Part shown: in pieces, positions 17,606 to 25,723 of the stretch
How the letters are laid out: every line of letters begins with the position of its first letter
Numbering within the stretch: position 1 is the first letter of the stretch
Assembly: GCF_001634365.1 (NCBI RefSeq)
Contig: NZ_CP014579.1
Location: forward strand, 2,914,001 to 2,978,000
DNA from: Paraburkholderia phytofirmans OLGA172
GTDB taxonomy: Bacteria > Pseudomonadota > Gammaproteobacteria > Burkholderiales > Burkholderiaceae
DNA length: 64,000 nucleotides
Direction of reading: 5' to 3'
Translations under genes and position numbers: made by a program
Notes under the pieces: generated by a model
Told to the model about the DNA's origin: nothing
Seen by the model: only the letters and a program-made list of their open reading frames with translations
Database searches by the model: none

Positions 17606-18043
17606 CTACCCTTCCAGCAACTTGTTGAGGAGCCTGCACAAGGTTGCGAATTCCAGTGGGGTAAAGCCCGCCAGGCGCCGGTTCAACATCGCCGGCGCAA
17701 TCTCCGCGATCCGCGTGGCGACATCCCGCCCTGCTTCGGTCAGCGTCAGGCTGACCACCCGCCGGTCCGCACTGATGCGAGCCCGGCGCAGGAGACCCTG
17801 TCTTTCCAGACGGTCGAGCATCCGTGTAACGAATCCCGAATCGATGCCAAGCAGCCTGGACAATCCCACCGAAGTGTGCGCCCTGTCCCGCGACAGGAGC
17901 AGCAGCACGCCGACCTGCGAACTGGTGACGCCGGTGCCCGAGAGCGCCACATCCATTTCCGCCGTGAGCAGGTGGCGTGCTTTGCTCAACGCAAAGACGA
18001 TGCTATGACCGGGTCCAAAAAAGTCGTCGCAATAATGACTCAT
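17606..18043 (-). CDS. MarR-family transcriptional repressor (copy 2)
   Basis: 145 residues. The winged helix is around SVGLSRLLGIDSGFVTRMLD with the wing ISADRRVVSLTLT, and the C-terminal dimerisation helix is FTPLEFATLCRLLNKLLEG. It is paralogous to MarR copy 1 and stands first in the efflux gene group. GGAGATATCAGGG precedes the ATG. The strong palindrome at 18071-18094 lies directly in its promoter region, consistent with autorepression. Confidence 0.9.
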   Translation of the reverse strand: MSHYCDDFFGPGHSIVFALSKARHLLTAEMDVALSGTGVTSSQVGVLLLLSRDRAHTSVGLSRLLGIDSGFVTRMLDRLERQGLLRRARISADRRVVSLTLTEAGRDVATRIAEIAPAMLNRRLAGFTPLEFATLCRLLNKLLEG

Positions 18044-18070
18044 CCCTGATATCTCCGTTTCTGATGCGCA

Positions 18071-18094
18071 ATATATCTGACTTCGCAGATATAT
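18071..18094. promoter_or_regulatory. Perfect 9-bp inverted repeat, probable MarR operator
   Basis: ATATATCTG and CAGATATAT are separated by six bases, 28-51 bases upstream of the marR copy 2 start. The CTG/CAG-flanked AT arms match the element before emrB (TATCTGA/TCAGATA). The position fits a repressor site overlapping the promoter. Confidence 0.7.
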
Positions 18095-18196
18095 GCAAAA
18101 ACTTTTTGAGGACGACCGGACCGGGCCGACGTCGACCCGTCACACTTACCGCGAACGTGATACAAGCACCTCGACACGCCGCCCCAATCGACGTCT

Positions 18197-18298
18197 TTAT
18201 TGCAGTAGAACCCAACGCCCGTTTTTCACGCAGAAGTCGCGCATTCCGGGTAGTACCGATTCGGTGCAGGAAAGACTCCAGTCGCTACGCATTTCCAT
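18197..18298 (-). pseudogene. Porin 5' remnant: promoter and first codons of a porin gene, then unrelated sequence
   Basis: The first five codons (MEMRS) and about 60 bases upstream match the start and promoter region of the intact porin at 24632-25723. After that the frame reads unrelated residues and stops at 18197 after 33 codons in total. It is one end of a duplicated segment that also carries the maleylacetate reductase gene. The rest of the 18044-18531 interval holds the MarR operator and further repeat sequence but no other gene that I can see. Confidence 0.7.
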
Positions 18299-19581
18299 TG
18301 ACGTCTCCTTTGTTTTAATGACCGGCACTTTGTAACCTATGGTCTGCTAATCAATCAGATCAGAGGTTGCGCATTTTTCTGTGTGGATCGACTTCCAGGT
18401 TCCTTGCAAGTCCGGACGGCGGTATCGCCCAGCTCATGCGATACACGCCAGCCGCTAGCGGCCTCAAGGGGAAACCGCCAGTGTCGGATGGATAGTGCGA
18501 TGCCCCCGTGCCCCGCTTACCTCACGGACGGCTACTCTCCAGCCCATGCTGCTTGCAGCAACTTGAGCACGGCTGCCTCGTCAACAGGCGAGGGGTTGTG
18601 ATCGATGTGGTGAAAAGATTCACTGGCGATGGCGGCGATGCTGTCGGCCGGAACGCCCAGCTCGCGCAGCGCGACCGGAGCCCCTAGAGCGCGTACGAGT
18701 CGCTGCAGTGCCACTGCGGGATGCGCGCCCATCACCGACTCCATCGCCGCGCATGCCTCGGGTATCGCCGACGCGTTGTAAGCAAGCACGTGCGGCAGCA
18801 CGACACAGTTGGATTCGCCGTGGGGCACCTCGAAGCGCCCGCCCAGTACGTGACAGATCCGGTGATGCATGCCGATGCCCACCGAATTGACCATCAAGCC
18901 GCCAATCGTCGCGCCATAAGCCGCCTCGGTCCGGGCTTCCAGGTCGGTAGGCTCGTCCGCCAGCTTCTTCAACGCACGGTAGAGCATGTCGATGCCGGTC
19001 AGCGCGAGCTGGCTGGTCAACGGATTGCTCTTCGGAACATACAGCGCCTCGATGCAATGTGCGAGTGCATTCATGCCAGTGGTCGCTGTCTCGCGGATCG
19101 GCAAAGATTGCGCGAGCACCGGATCGACAATGACGGTGTTGGCGAGCGCCCTGGGCTCCCGCCTGGTGCGCTTTTCGCCATCCACCAGCACCCCGAACAG
19201 CGGCGTCATCTCCGACCCCGAGAGCGTGGTCGGCAATGCGATATGGGGCGCGCCAGTTTCCGCCGCAATATATTTGCCGAGGCCGATCGTCGAGCCCCCG
19301 CCAACGGTGACGACGACGTCACATTCACGCGTGCGGAATGTCTCGAGTGCAGCGCGCGCCACCTCGATAGGGCAATGCGGTACGGCACCATCGAACGAGG
19401 CGGCAAGCTGCGACGCGAGGACCTCCGCGACCTCCCGATAACGGCGGGCGCCTCCCTCCGTCGTGATGAGCAGGGCGCGCGATTTTCCCAGCTGCTCCAG
19501 TCGGATCGGCAGATCGGCGAAGCGGCCAGCGCCGAACATGACGGTCGGCGAATGGCAGAAGAAATCAAAAACTGGCTTCAT
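18285..19581. repeat. Direct repeat, copy 1 (porin promoter end plus maleylacetate reductase)
   Basis: This segment matches 25709-27087 in the same order and orientation: the porin start and promoter, a stretch beginning GGTATCGCCCAGCTCATGCG, then the maleylacetate reductase gene. Similarity is nearly complete over about 18721-19260 (versus 26227-26766) and weaker toward both ends, so parts have been homogenised or diverged unevenly. Small insertions and deletions separate the copies between the porin promoter and the reductase gene. Confidence 0.85.
18532..19581 (-). CDS. Maleylacetate reductase (copy 1)
   Basis: Iron-containing-alcohol-dehydrogenase-family enzyme of 349 residues. It reduces maleylacetate to 3-oxoadipate with NAD(P)H, the step that feeds (chloro)aromatic and hydroxyquinol pathways into the TCA cycle. 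Seen here: cofactor loop VGGGSTIGLGKYIAAETGAP, and metal-site histidines in MNALAHCIEALYVP and MHHRICHVLGGRFEVPHGES. ATG 19581 has AGAAGGA eight bases upstream; an upstream in-frame start (19626) is less likely. It is nearly identical to copy 2 in the middle, but more diverged in the first 100 residues and at the C-terminus (ends AWAGE, five residues shorter). It stands downstream of a defective ferredoxin gene in the salicylate hydroxylase cassette, a place where its substrate is not expected. Confidence 0.9.
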   Translation of the reverse strand: MKPVFDFFCHSPTVMFGAGRFADLPIRLEQLGKSRALLITTEGGARRYREVAEVLASQLAASFDGAVPHCPIEVARAALETFRTRECDVVVTVGGGSTIGLGKYIAAETGAPHIALPTTLSGSEMTPLFGVLVDGEKRTRREPRALANTVIVDPVLAQSLPIRETATTGMNALAHCIEALYVPKSNPLTSQLALTGIDMLYRALKKLADEPTDLEARTEAAYGATIGGLMVNSVGIGMHHRICHVLGGRFEVPHGESNCVVLPHVLAYNASAIPEACAAMESVMGAHPAVALQRLVRALGAPVALRELGVPADSIAAIASESFHHIDHNPSPVDEAAVLKLLQAAWAGE

Positions 19582-19618
19582 CGAAACATCCTTCTCTATG
19601 TTCTGGTGGAACGCCTTG

Positions 19619-19744
19619 CTACTCAAAAGCGACGTAGACCCGGTCGTTACCGATCCTGACGGGATAGGTCCGGATGGCCTGCGTCACCGGCACGTCATCG
19701 ACCGCGATGACGTCCTGCCACGAAAAAATCGCATCGGTATTCAT
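19619..19744 (-). pseudogene. nagAb: Rieske ferredoxin gene with internal deletion (Fe-S region lost)
   Basis: The 41-codon frame starts like a Rieske ferredoxin (MNTDAIFSWQDVIAVDDVP) and ends like one (IRTYPVRIGNDRVYVAFE), compared with the intact ferredoxin at 38456-38767 (IQTYPIKIEGGSVYIEI). The two ends are joined in frame, and about 60 residues between them are gone, including both cluster motifs Cys-x-His and Cys-x2-His. The product could not carry electrons. It directly follows the beta-subunit gene, the usual place for the salicylate 5-hydroxylase ferredoxin. Confidence 0.85.
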
Positions 19745-19746
19745 GA

Positions 19747-20223
19747 TCAAACCGGGTAGATGATGGAGTTCGGAATCATTTCGCTGTCGTAGATCGCCAG
19801 ACGCGACGCAAACTTCAGACCGTTAGGTGTTGAAACTATTTCGTCGATGTAACGACCCGCATTGAATACGGTCGACAGCTGGTTCAGCTTCGTGCGGATC
19901 ACGACGTAGTTGGCTTCGCTGTAGATGCGACCGTCCTCGACCTTGTGCACCAGAGGCGCACCCACAATGTGCCGCTGATAGTACGGGTCGTGGAAAAGCG
20001 TCTCCTGGATGCCGTAGACGCGATCCTTGAGCATCCCTTGGCTTTCGAACGACAGCGTCGCCAGTGGAAATCCGCGCTCGAAGTTTTCCCGGGGCTGCAG
20101 ACGGTAGATGCACCGCTCGGTGAAGAACTCCGGCCACAGGTTCCAGTTGCCGGAGTCCACCGCGCTCGCGTAGTCTGCGTACAACTGCGTCAGCGCCATC
20201 CAGTCTTTCAGGTTTTCCATCAT
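19747..20223 (-). CDS. nagH: Salicylate 5-hydroxylase small (beta) subunit, cassette A
   Basis: 158 residues of the aromatic-ring-hydroxylating dioxygenase beta family (SnoaL-like fold), a structural subunit of the alpha3beta3 oxygenase. Family features are [40 protein letters not shown] and [20 protein letters not shown]. The C-terminal part [20 protein letters not shown] is almost the same as in the cassette C subunit. The start overlaps the alpha-subunit stop (ATGA). Confidence 0.9.
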   Translation of the reverse strand: MMENLKDWMALTQLYADYASAVDSGNWNLWPEFFTERCIYRLQPRENFERGFPLATLSFESQGMLKDRVYGIQETLFHDPYYQRHIVGAPLVHKVEDGRIYSEANYVVIRTKLNQLSTVFNAGRYIDEIVSTPNGLKFASRLAIYDSEMIPNSIIYPV

Positions 20224-21482
20224 TCCGGTGCCTCCATGACTTCGCGCCAGTAGCGGTACATGCCCCGGATGAGCGTATCGCTCACCATATGATCCGTGTC
20301 GGCGACCTCATGGCCGCCGAGCTCGGCCAGTGCCCGATGAAACGGACGGCTTTCGAACGACGACTGGGAGAATTCGATCACCTCGCCATCGTCGGCCGAG
20401 ACGAAGCCGGCCGGGCCGAACAGATTGGCCTGTCTCAGCCGTCGCTGGATCATCTCCTCGGAATCGTCCTCAAACGCGAAGTGCGTCCAGAAGAAGTCGA
20501 AGGAGCCGTGTCCGTTGGGCTGAATCTGCCGCGTCGAGACGCTGTTGACCGACTGCTGGAGGATGACACTCGGAAAGAGGGTCGTCATGACCGCAGTCGG
20601 GCCGCCCCACCAGGGCTCCGTCACGATATCCAGGAAGCGCGGGTCGTTGAGTTGCATGTCCTCCTTAAAGCGCGCGACCTGCGACACCTCCGACGCCTTG
20701 AGCGAGTTGCCCCGTGTGGAGATCATTGCGGCATGCCGCTTGTGCGCGTCCATCTTCAGCGCGGACCGGTTGTCGGCACGCCAGAGTCCGAAGGTCACAA
20801 ACCACGTATGCAGAAGTCCGGGATGATAGGAATCCTTTATGTTCTCCTGCATCAGTTTCCAATTGCCCGGAATGCGCTGCCGGTTGTATCCGAGAACCTT
20901 CAGCTTCCGGCCGTTGAACGTCCTGTCGAAACACTGCAAGATAGTCGGACCCAGGAAATCCTCGAACGACTCGATCCCGTGGTCGAACGAGGCAAAAACC
21001 ACCCCGCCCCGTGTCGCGACCTTCAGCTTCGTCAAGCCGTTGTCCTGCATCTTGAAGTCAGCTGGCATGCCGCCCAGCACCTTACCGTCCTGCTTCACAC
21101 CCCGGCGAAATGGAACGCCCTGCAGATCCCCCTCCAACGTGTAATTCCATTGGTGGTACGGACAGGTGAACCCGTCTTTCCTGTTCCCGTGACGCTCTCT
21201 GCAAAACGCCATGCCGCGATGGGCACACGCATTCTCGATGACGTTGATATTGCCGTCGGCGCCTCGGACCATGATGACGGACCGCTCACCAATTACGGTA
21301 CGGGTGAAGTCGCCGGGGTTCGGAATCTCGGCTTCAAGGCCGACATAGCACCAGTGCTTGCGATAGAAGAATCTCTCCAGCTCTTTCTTGTACGTCGACT
21401 CATCGGTGTATGCCGTGAACGGGATACGACTGGTACCCTCGCCTTCCCACTTGACGGTTTGGGGAAATAGGGTGGATGTCAT
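20220..21482 (-). CDS. nagG: Salicylate 5-hydroxylase large (alpha) subunit, cassette A
   Basis: 420-residue catalytic subunit that would hydroxylate salicylate to gentisate. The Rieske ligands are Cys86-x-His88 (CAHRGMAF) and Cys107-x2-His110 (CPYHQWNY). The iron site is in [17 protein letters not shown] (Asp217, His220, His225). I take ATG 21482 (MTSTLFPQ); the frame extends further upstream without reason. The assignment rests on the NagG-like length and on the neighbouring gentisate-pathway genes. It is closely related to the cassette C alpha subunit. Its own ferredoxin and reductase genes are broken, so it would need electrons from cassette C proteins. Confidence 0.88.
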   Translation of the reverse strand: MTSTLFPQTVKWEGEGTSRIPFTAYTDESTYKKELERFFYRKHWCYVGLEAEIPNPGDFTRTVIGERSVIMVRGADGNINVIENACAHRGMAFCRERHGNRKDGFTCPYHQWNYTLEGDLQGVPFRRGVKQDGKVLGGMPADFKMQDNGLTKLKVATRGGVVFASFDHGIESFEDFLGPTILQCFDRTFNGRKLKVLGYNRQRIPGNWKLMQENIKDSYHPGLLHTWFVTFGLWRADNRSALKMDAHKRHAAMISTRGNSLKASEVSQVARFKEDMQLNDPRFLDIVTEPWWGGPTAVMTTLFPSVILQQSVNSVSTRQIQPNGHGSFDFFWTHFAFEDDSEEMIQRRLRQANLFGPAGFVSADDGEVIEFSQSSFESRPFHRALAELGGHEVADTDHMVSDTLIRGMYRYWREVMEAPE

Positions 21483-22207
21483 TGTGTTGCCTCCATCGTC
21501 CGCTGGATCACGGTCACGCTCACTTCCGGGAGTCCTTCGATTCGGCCACGCATCACATCTCCAGCCACCACGGGACCGACGCCTTCTGGTGTTCCCGTCA
21601 TGATCAGATCGCCAGGGCGCAGCGGTTCGTAGAGCGACAGGTGCGCGATGCACTCCGCAGTTGACCAGATGAGCTTTGCCACATCGGATGCCTGCCTGGT
21701 CGCTCCGTTGACCGTCAATTCAATCGCCGCCGAGTTCAGATGCCCAGTTTCGCCGACGGGGTGCACAGCCCCAATCGGAGCCGACTCACTGAAACTTTTT
21801 CCAAACTCCCACGGCCGGCCTGCGTCGCGAGCCGCAAGCTGCAGGTCGCGACGCGTCATGTCCAGTCCAACGGCGTAACCGAACACATGATCGAGCGCCT
21901 CGCTCGCCGGAATCTCAAAGCCGCCCTTGCCAATGGCAACCACGAGTTCGACCTCGTACTGGTAGTTCGAGGTCATCGACGGATAGGGAACCGACACGGG
22001 CGCCGAGGCGTCCACGATGGCGCTGACCGGCTTCATAAAGAAGAACGGCGGATCCCGGTCCGGATCTTTGCCCATCTCGCGCGCGTGGGCCGCATAGTTA
22101 CGGCCGACGCAGAAGATGCGATTGACCGGAAAACGCTTCTCGCTCCCATGTACGGTCAGCGAGTAAAGGGGTGAAGGCGAAACTGCGAAATCGATGTGGT
22201 TTGTCAT
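21479..22207 (-). CDS. nagK: Fumarylpyruvate hydrolase (FAH family), cassette A
   Basis: 242 residues of the fumarylacetoacetate-hydrolase fold; in this context it splits fumarylpyruvate into fumarate and pyruvate. Motifs are FCVGRNYAAHAREMG, a metal-site Glu in YEVELVVAIGKGG, and an Asp in YAVGLDMTRRDLQ. The start is ATG 22207 (MTNHIDFAV), with GGGAG nine bases upstream. The ATGA overlap with the alpha-subunit gene downstream indicates one transcript. Two paralogues occur in the window (33607 and 36525). Confidence 0.9.
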   Translation of the reverse strand: MTNHIDFAVSPSPLYSLTVHGSEKRFPVNRIFCVGRNYAAHAREMGKDPDRDPPFFFMKPVSAIVDASAPVSVPYPSMTSNYQYEVELVVAIGKGGFEIPASEALDHVFGYAVGLDMTRRDLQLAARDAGRPWEFGKSFSESAPIGAVHPVGETGHLNSAAIELTVNGATRQASDVAKLIWSTAECIAHLSLYEPLRPGDLIMTGTPEGVGPVVAGDVMRGRIEGLPEVSVTVIQRTMEATQ

Positions 22208-22212
22208 TTCTT

Positions 22213-23259
22213 TTACTCCCGCGACTCGCGCCAAAGACCAAGCGCCTGATGGACCGGACGATCACTGAAACTGAACAGGTGCGTGTCCGTTGTTGCATGG
22301 ATGCGCAGCTCATTCCAGGAAGGAACGATAAAGATGTCATTGGGACCGAAGCCATGCGCGGTCCCGTTTATTTCGGCGTGGCCGGAACCCTCCAGACAGA
22401 CGTAGACGGTACCGTCAGTGCATCGGTAAGGTCGGGTCTCAAAACCGCGAGGGAGCCTCTGCGCATAGGCCCCGATCGTCGGCATCGGTGATCCGCCGGT
22501 GGCAGGGTTCACATAACGCAGCTTGAAACCGAGGTGTTTGTCCGGCTCCCCTTGAGCAATCCCTAGCAGCGATTCCCTGGTACGTTCGTAGGGATAGACG
22601 AACACTGGGCTCGATGAGACACCAACGGGCTGGTGGTCGATAGGCAGCATGTTCGCGCCGTATCGCTTCAGGTTGTCCCCTTCCGGCCTGATGGGCAATT
22701 GAGTGGTCACACTCGCCCGCTCCGAAAAGCTGGCATCAAGGAACTGCACCAGTGGCACGTCGAGCCCATCGAGCCAAACAGCCGGCTGAGTGCCAGGATT
22801 TCCGTGGTCGTGCCATATCCAGGAAGGGGTAAGGATGAAGTCGCCTCGTCGCATCGTGGTGCGCTCCCCATCGACAGCGGTATATGCGCCCTCGCCTTCA
22901 AGTAGAAGCCTCAGCGCCGACTGAGTGTGGCGATGGGCCGCCGCCACCTCGCCGGGCATGATCAGTTGCAGGCCCGCATACAGGGATTGCGTGATGGCCG
23001 AACGCCCGCGCAGCGCGGGGTTCTCGAGGACCAGTACGCGGCGTTCAGCCTCGGCTGTACTGATGAGGCGGCCTGCTTCCATGAGAGGCTCGCGAATCTC
23101 GGCGTAGCCCCACAGGGCCGCCACGGCGGCAGAGGCCGGCGTCGGCGTGACCAAGCGGCCAAGCACTTCCCACAACGGCGTCAGGTTCTGTTGACTGATG
23201 CGGTCGTAGTATTCGCGCCTCGCCCGCGCTTGCTCTGGTTCAACGGTGTGACTTTGCAT
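22213..23259 (-). CDS. nagI: Gentisate 1,2-dioxygenase, cassette A
   Basis: Bicupin Fe(II) extradiol-type dioxygenase of 348 residues that opens gentisate to maleylpyruvate. The N-terminal cupin carries the metal ligands in [19 protein letters not shown] and IWHDHGNPG; the C-terminal cupin is around VYVCLEGSGHAEINGTAHGF. The end DTHLFSFSDRPVHQALGLW is the family's usual tail. GGAGACAACTCCC precedes the ATG. It is first among the intact genes of cassette A; only 16 bases upstream are the last codons of a lost reductase gene. Confidence 0.92.
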   Translation of the reverse strand: MQSHTVEPEQARARREYYDRISQQNLTPLWEVLGRLVTPTPASAAVAALWGYAEIREPLMEAGRLISTAEAERRVLVLENPALRGRSAITQSLYAGLQLIMPGEVAAAHRHTQSALRLLLEGEGAYTAVDGERTTMRRGDFILTPSWIWHDHGNPGTQPAVWLDGLDVPLVQFLDASFSERASVTTQLPIRPEGDNLKRYGANMLPIDHQPVGVSSSPVFVYPYERTRESLLGIAQGEPDKHLGFKLRYVNPATGGSPMPTIGAYAQRLPRGFETRPYRCTDGTVYVCLEGSGHAEINGTAHGFGPNDIFIVPSWNELRIHATTDTHLFSFSDRPVHQALGLWRESRE

Positions 23260-23275
23260 GGGAGTTGTCTCCGAT

Positions 23276-23386
23276 TTACGGGCCGCTCGAGTAGAACGCG
23301 TCGGCGTAGATATGCTCGGGCGGTATCCCGCGCTGTTTAAGAAGTACAGTCATCGTGCGATTGAGCGGACAGACAACTAGCTTCAT
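23276..23386 (-). pseudogene. nagAa: 3' remnant of the salicylate hydroxylase ferredoxin reductase gene
   Basis: The 36-codon frame ends LLKQRGIPPEHIYADAFYSS plus GP and a stop. It matches the last 24 or so residues of the intact reductase at 40549-41535 (LLRQKGVDPDHIYADAFYAS). Everything upstream in that gene (Fe-S, flavin and NAD domains) is missing, and the preceding 11 codons are unrelated. It shows that cassette A once began with the reductase gene, as cassette C does. Confidence 0.85.
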
Positions 23387-23444
23387 GAGATTTGTTCAAC
23401 TCGGAAATCTATCGTGGATGAATTCTATGAACTGCTCTAACATT

Positions 23445-23479
23445 GGTAAATGCGATATCGTGAATTGCCAACATTTACC
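23445..23479. promoter_or_regulatory. Inverted repeat upstream of the cassette A LysR gene
   Basis: GGTAAATG and CATTTACC (8 bp, perfect) are 19 bases apart, just before the LysR start and in the divergent region toward the gentisate dioxygenase gene. Position and dyad symmetry fit a LysR-type recognition region. The arms differ from those of the cassette C intergenic region. Confidence 0.5.
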
Positions 23480-23493
23480 TTGTGAATGAAATC

Positions 23494-24408
23494 GTGGAAC
23501 TGAATGACATCGACCTGAACCTGCTGGTCGTATTTAGCGAACTGCTCATCGAGCGTCGTGTAGCCAGAGTGGCTGACAAGCTTGGTTTAACGCAACCGTC
23601 CGTGAGCAATGCGCTCAGCCGCTTACGCAAGCTGCTTCATGACGATCTTTTCATTCGCACACCAAAGGGGATGGAACCAACCCCCTACGCAAGTCAGCTT
23701 GCAGAGCCAATCAGCTTCGCGTTAAGCACGATTCGAAGCTCCTTGAACCAGCAACCGGAGTTTTCCCCCGACACGAGCACGCGAAGATTCACCATCGGTA
23801 TGGCCGATGTGGGGGAAATCTATTTTTTGCCCAAGCTAATGGACAGGCTGGCGCACGTCGCCCCCCATGTTTCTGTGAGCACGCTGCGCAACACGTCGGT
23901 GAATCTACGGGATGCGATGGAAGCGGGACAGATCGATCTTGCAATGGGTTTGCTGCCACAACTAAAGGCCGGATTCTTTCAGCGCAGCCTCTTCCATCAG
24001 GCTTATGTATGCATGTTTCGCCAAGGTCACCCGCTTCAAGGGAGGAAAATTTCCCTCAAACAGTTCACCGAAGCCGACCACGTGGTTGTCGTTTCTCCGG
24101 GAACAGGACATGCGCAAGTGGACGACATGATCGAGCGAAAAGGCATTCGCAGAAACGTCCGGCTTACCGTGCCACATTTCGTCGCCGTCGGGCACATCCT
24201 TTCCAATACGGATATGATCGCCACGGTTCCGGAGCGTTACGCGATGGAGTGTCTGGCGCCATTCAAGCTCGCGTACGTCAAGCATCCGGTCGAATTGCCA
24301 GGGATCGACATCAACATCTTCTGGCATGCGAAATTGCACAAGGAACCGGGCAACCAATGGCTGCGCAATCTGATTGCCGATACGTTCTCGGATGCCGCAC
24401 GAGGGTGA
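23494..24408 (+). CDS. LysR-family regulator of cassette A (NahR/NagR-like)
   Basis: 304 residues with an N-terminal winged helix (ERRVARVADKLGLTQPSVSN, ALSRLRKLLHDDLFIRTPKG) and a substrate-binding domain starting near residue 92 (RRFTIGMADVGEIYFLPKLM). I prefer GTG 23494 because the product then aligns with the cassette C regulator from its first residue (MELNDIDLNLLVVF / MELQDIDLNLLVVF); GTG 23482 is possible. It is closely related to the LysR at 41668. NahR/NagR-type proteins activate in response to salicylate. Divergent orientation relative to the degradation genes fits. Confidence 0.9.
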   Translation: MELNDIDLNLLVVFSELLIERRVARVADKLGLTQPSVSNALSRLRKLLHDDLFIRTPKGMEPTPYASQLAEPISFALSTIRSSLNQQPEFSPDTSTRRFTIGMADVGEIYFLPKLMDRLAHVAPHVSVSTLRNTSVNLRDAMEAGQIDLAMGLLPQLKAGFFQRSLFHQAYVCMFRQGHPLQGRKISLKQFTEADHVVVVSPGTGHAQVDDMIERKGIRRNVRLTVPHFVAVGHILSNTDMIATVPERYAMECLAPFKLAYVKHPVELPGIDINIFWHAKLHKEPGNQWLRNLIADTFSDAARG

Positions 24409-24631
24409 GAGCCATGTCCGTCACGAACCCGGCGTCCTGCATTTTCCAACGAGGCTGCGCCATGAAGACGAGCGCCAGGCACGGAAACGGGGCGGCCGCG
24501 AACCGACTGTGCAACATGCCGCCCCTGTGGCGTTGCGATCCTGCAGGTGACATTGCGTCTGGTTGTTTCCCAGTTGTGGAGACTACATGCCCGCGCATCG
24601 GGTCGAGGTGCAACGCAGTCGTGCCCCCGAT

Positions 24632-25723
24632 TCAGAATAGGTGGCGCATACCGAGCATCACGCCAAGCTGCTCCGCACCTGCCTCGACCGTACCGCCGGC
24701 GGATACCGGCGTGCTGCCGTGACGGCCGTTGATCATGTAACCCACGGATGAATAGACGGACGTACTCCTGCTCAGATAGTAGCTGGCACGCGCAGCCAGC
24801 CCGGTCGAACTCGTCACGCCCGACTGGATGTATTTGTCGACCTGCGCGTCGAGGGCTAGCGACGCTATCGGCGTATAAGTGAGTCCGAAAAAGTACAGGT
24901 TATAGAGTGTGCTTGCCGCGCCGGCCGACAGGTTACGGTGAATCCAGCCACCGCCTGCCTTCACGCTCGGGAGCTTGAAATAGCCATCGACGACAGTGTG
25001 AGTGTCTGTGTAGGCGCTACTGGTCAGCGGTGCCGACGCCCCCGCGCCGCCACGCATCCGGTCATACGATGCCGCCGCCCCGAAGTGGGACGAATCGTAG
25101 GCAATCATGGCGGTGTATTGCTTGCAGGCGAGGAAATTGCCGGCCACCTGGCCCGGACAATTCGTCGCGGAGGGGCCGGCGGGCCCGGCAGCGTCACGCC
25201 CGAAACTGTACGTGGCGCCGACGGTCACACCCGCAAACTTTTCCATGTAGCCAACGGCGTTGTCGCTGCGTGCATAGGCCAGATAGCTGTCGAAGACGTA
25301 CAACGAATGAATCGACGGTCCGATAACGTCGGCGTTCAGGAGTGTGTAGGTCGTCATGTTGATCTGCCGACCAAGTGTCAACGAGCCGTAGGCGGTCTGC
25401 AGCCCCACGTTCGCCTGCCGCCCGAACTCCCGGCCACCGAAATTGAAGCCGCCGGTACCCGGCGCGAAGCCGCTCTCCAGCCTGAAAATCGCCTTGTTGC
25501 CGCCCCCGAGATCCTCCACGCCCGTCAATCCCCACTCCGAAGGCATTTCGCCAGTCAATGTGGGCACACCGGCAAAACTGCCACCACCGGCTGCATGGTT
25601 GTAGTATTCGACTCCTGTATCGATGATGCCGTATAGCGTGACACTGCTCTGGCTGTGGGCGAGGCATGACGCTTGCATGAGCGAAAAGAACGCGACACTC
25701 CTCAACAGACTACGCATTTCCAT
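24632..25723 (-). CDS. Gram-negative trimeric porin (OmpC-like)
   Basis: 363-residue outer-membrane porin. It has a signal peptide with a SLMQASCLAHSQ end, the opening strand SSVTLYGIIDTGVEYYNHAA, and the internal strands GLTGVEDLGGGNKAIFRLES and ASYYLSRSTSVYSSVGYMIN. The C-terminus is MLGMRHLF with the terminal Phe. It lies downstream of the dioxygenase/hydrolase/reductase operon in the same direction and probably serves uptake of the aromatic substrate. Its promoter and first codons are duplicated at 18285-18355. Confidence 0.92.
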   Translation of the reverse strand: MEMRSLLRSVAFFSLMQASCLAHSQSSVTLYGIIDTGVEYYNHAAGGGSFAGVPTLTGEMPSEWGLTGVEDLGGGNKAIFRLESGFAPGTGGFNFGGREFGRQANVGLQTAYGSLTLGRQINMTTYTLLNADVIGPSIHSLYVFDSYLAYARSDNAVGYMEKFAGVTVGATYSFGRDAAGPAGPSATNCPGQVAGNFLACKQYTAMIAYDSSHFGAAASYDRMRGGAGASAPLTSSAYTDTHTVVDGYFKLPSVKAGGGWIHRNLSAGAASTLYNLYFFGLTYTPIASLALDAQVDKYIQSGVTSSTGLAARASYYLSRSTSVYSSVGYMINGRHGSTPVSAGGTVEAGAEQLGVMLGMRHLF

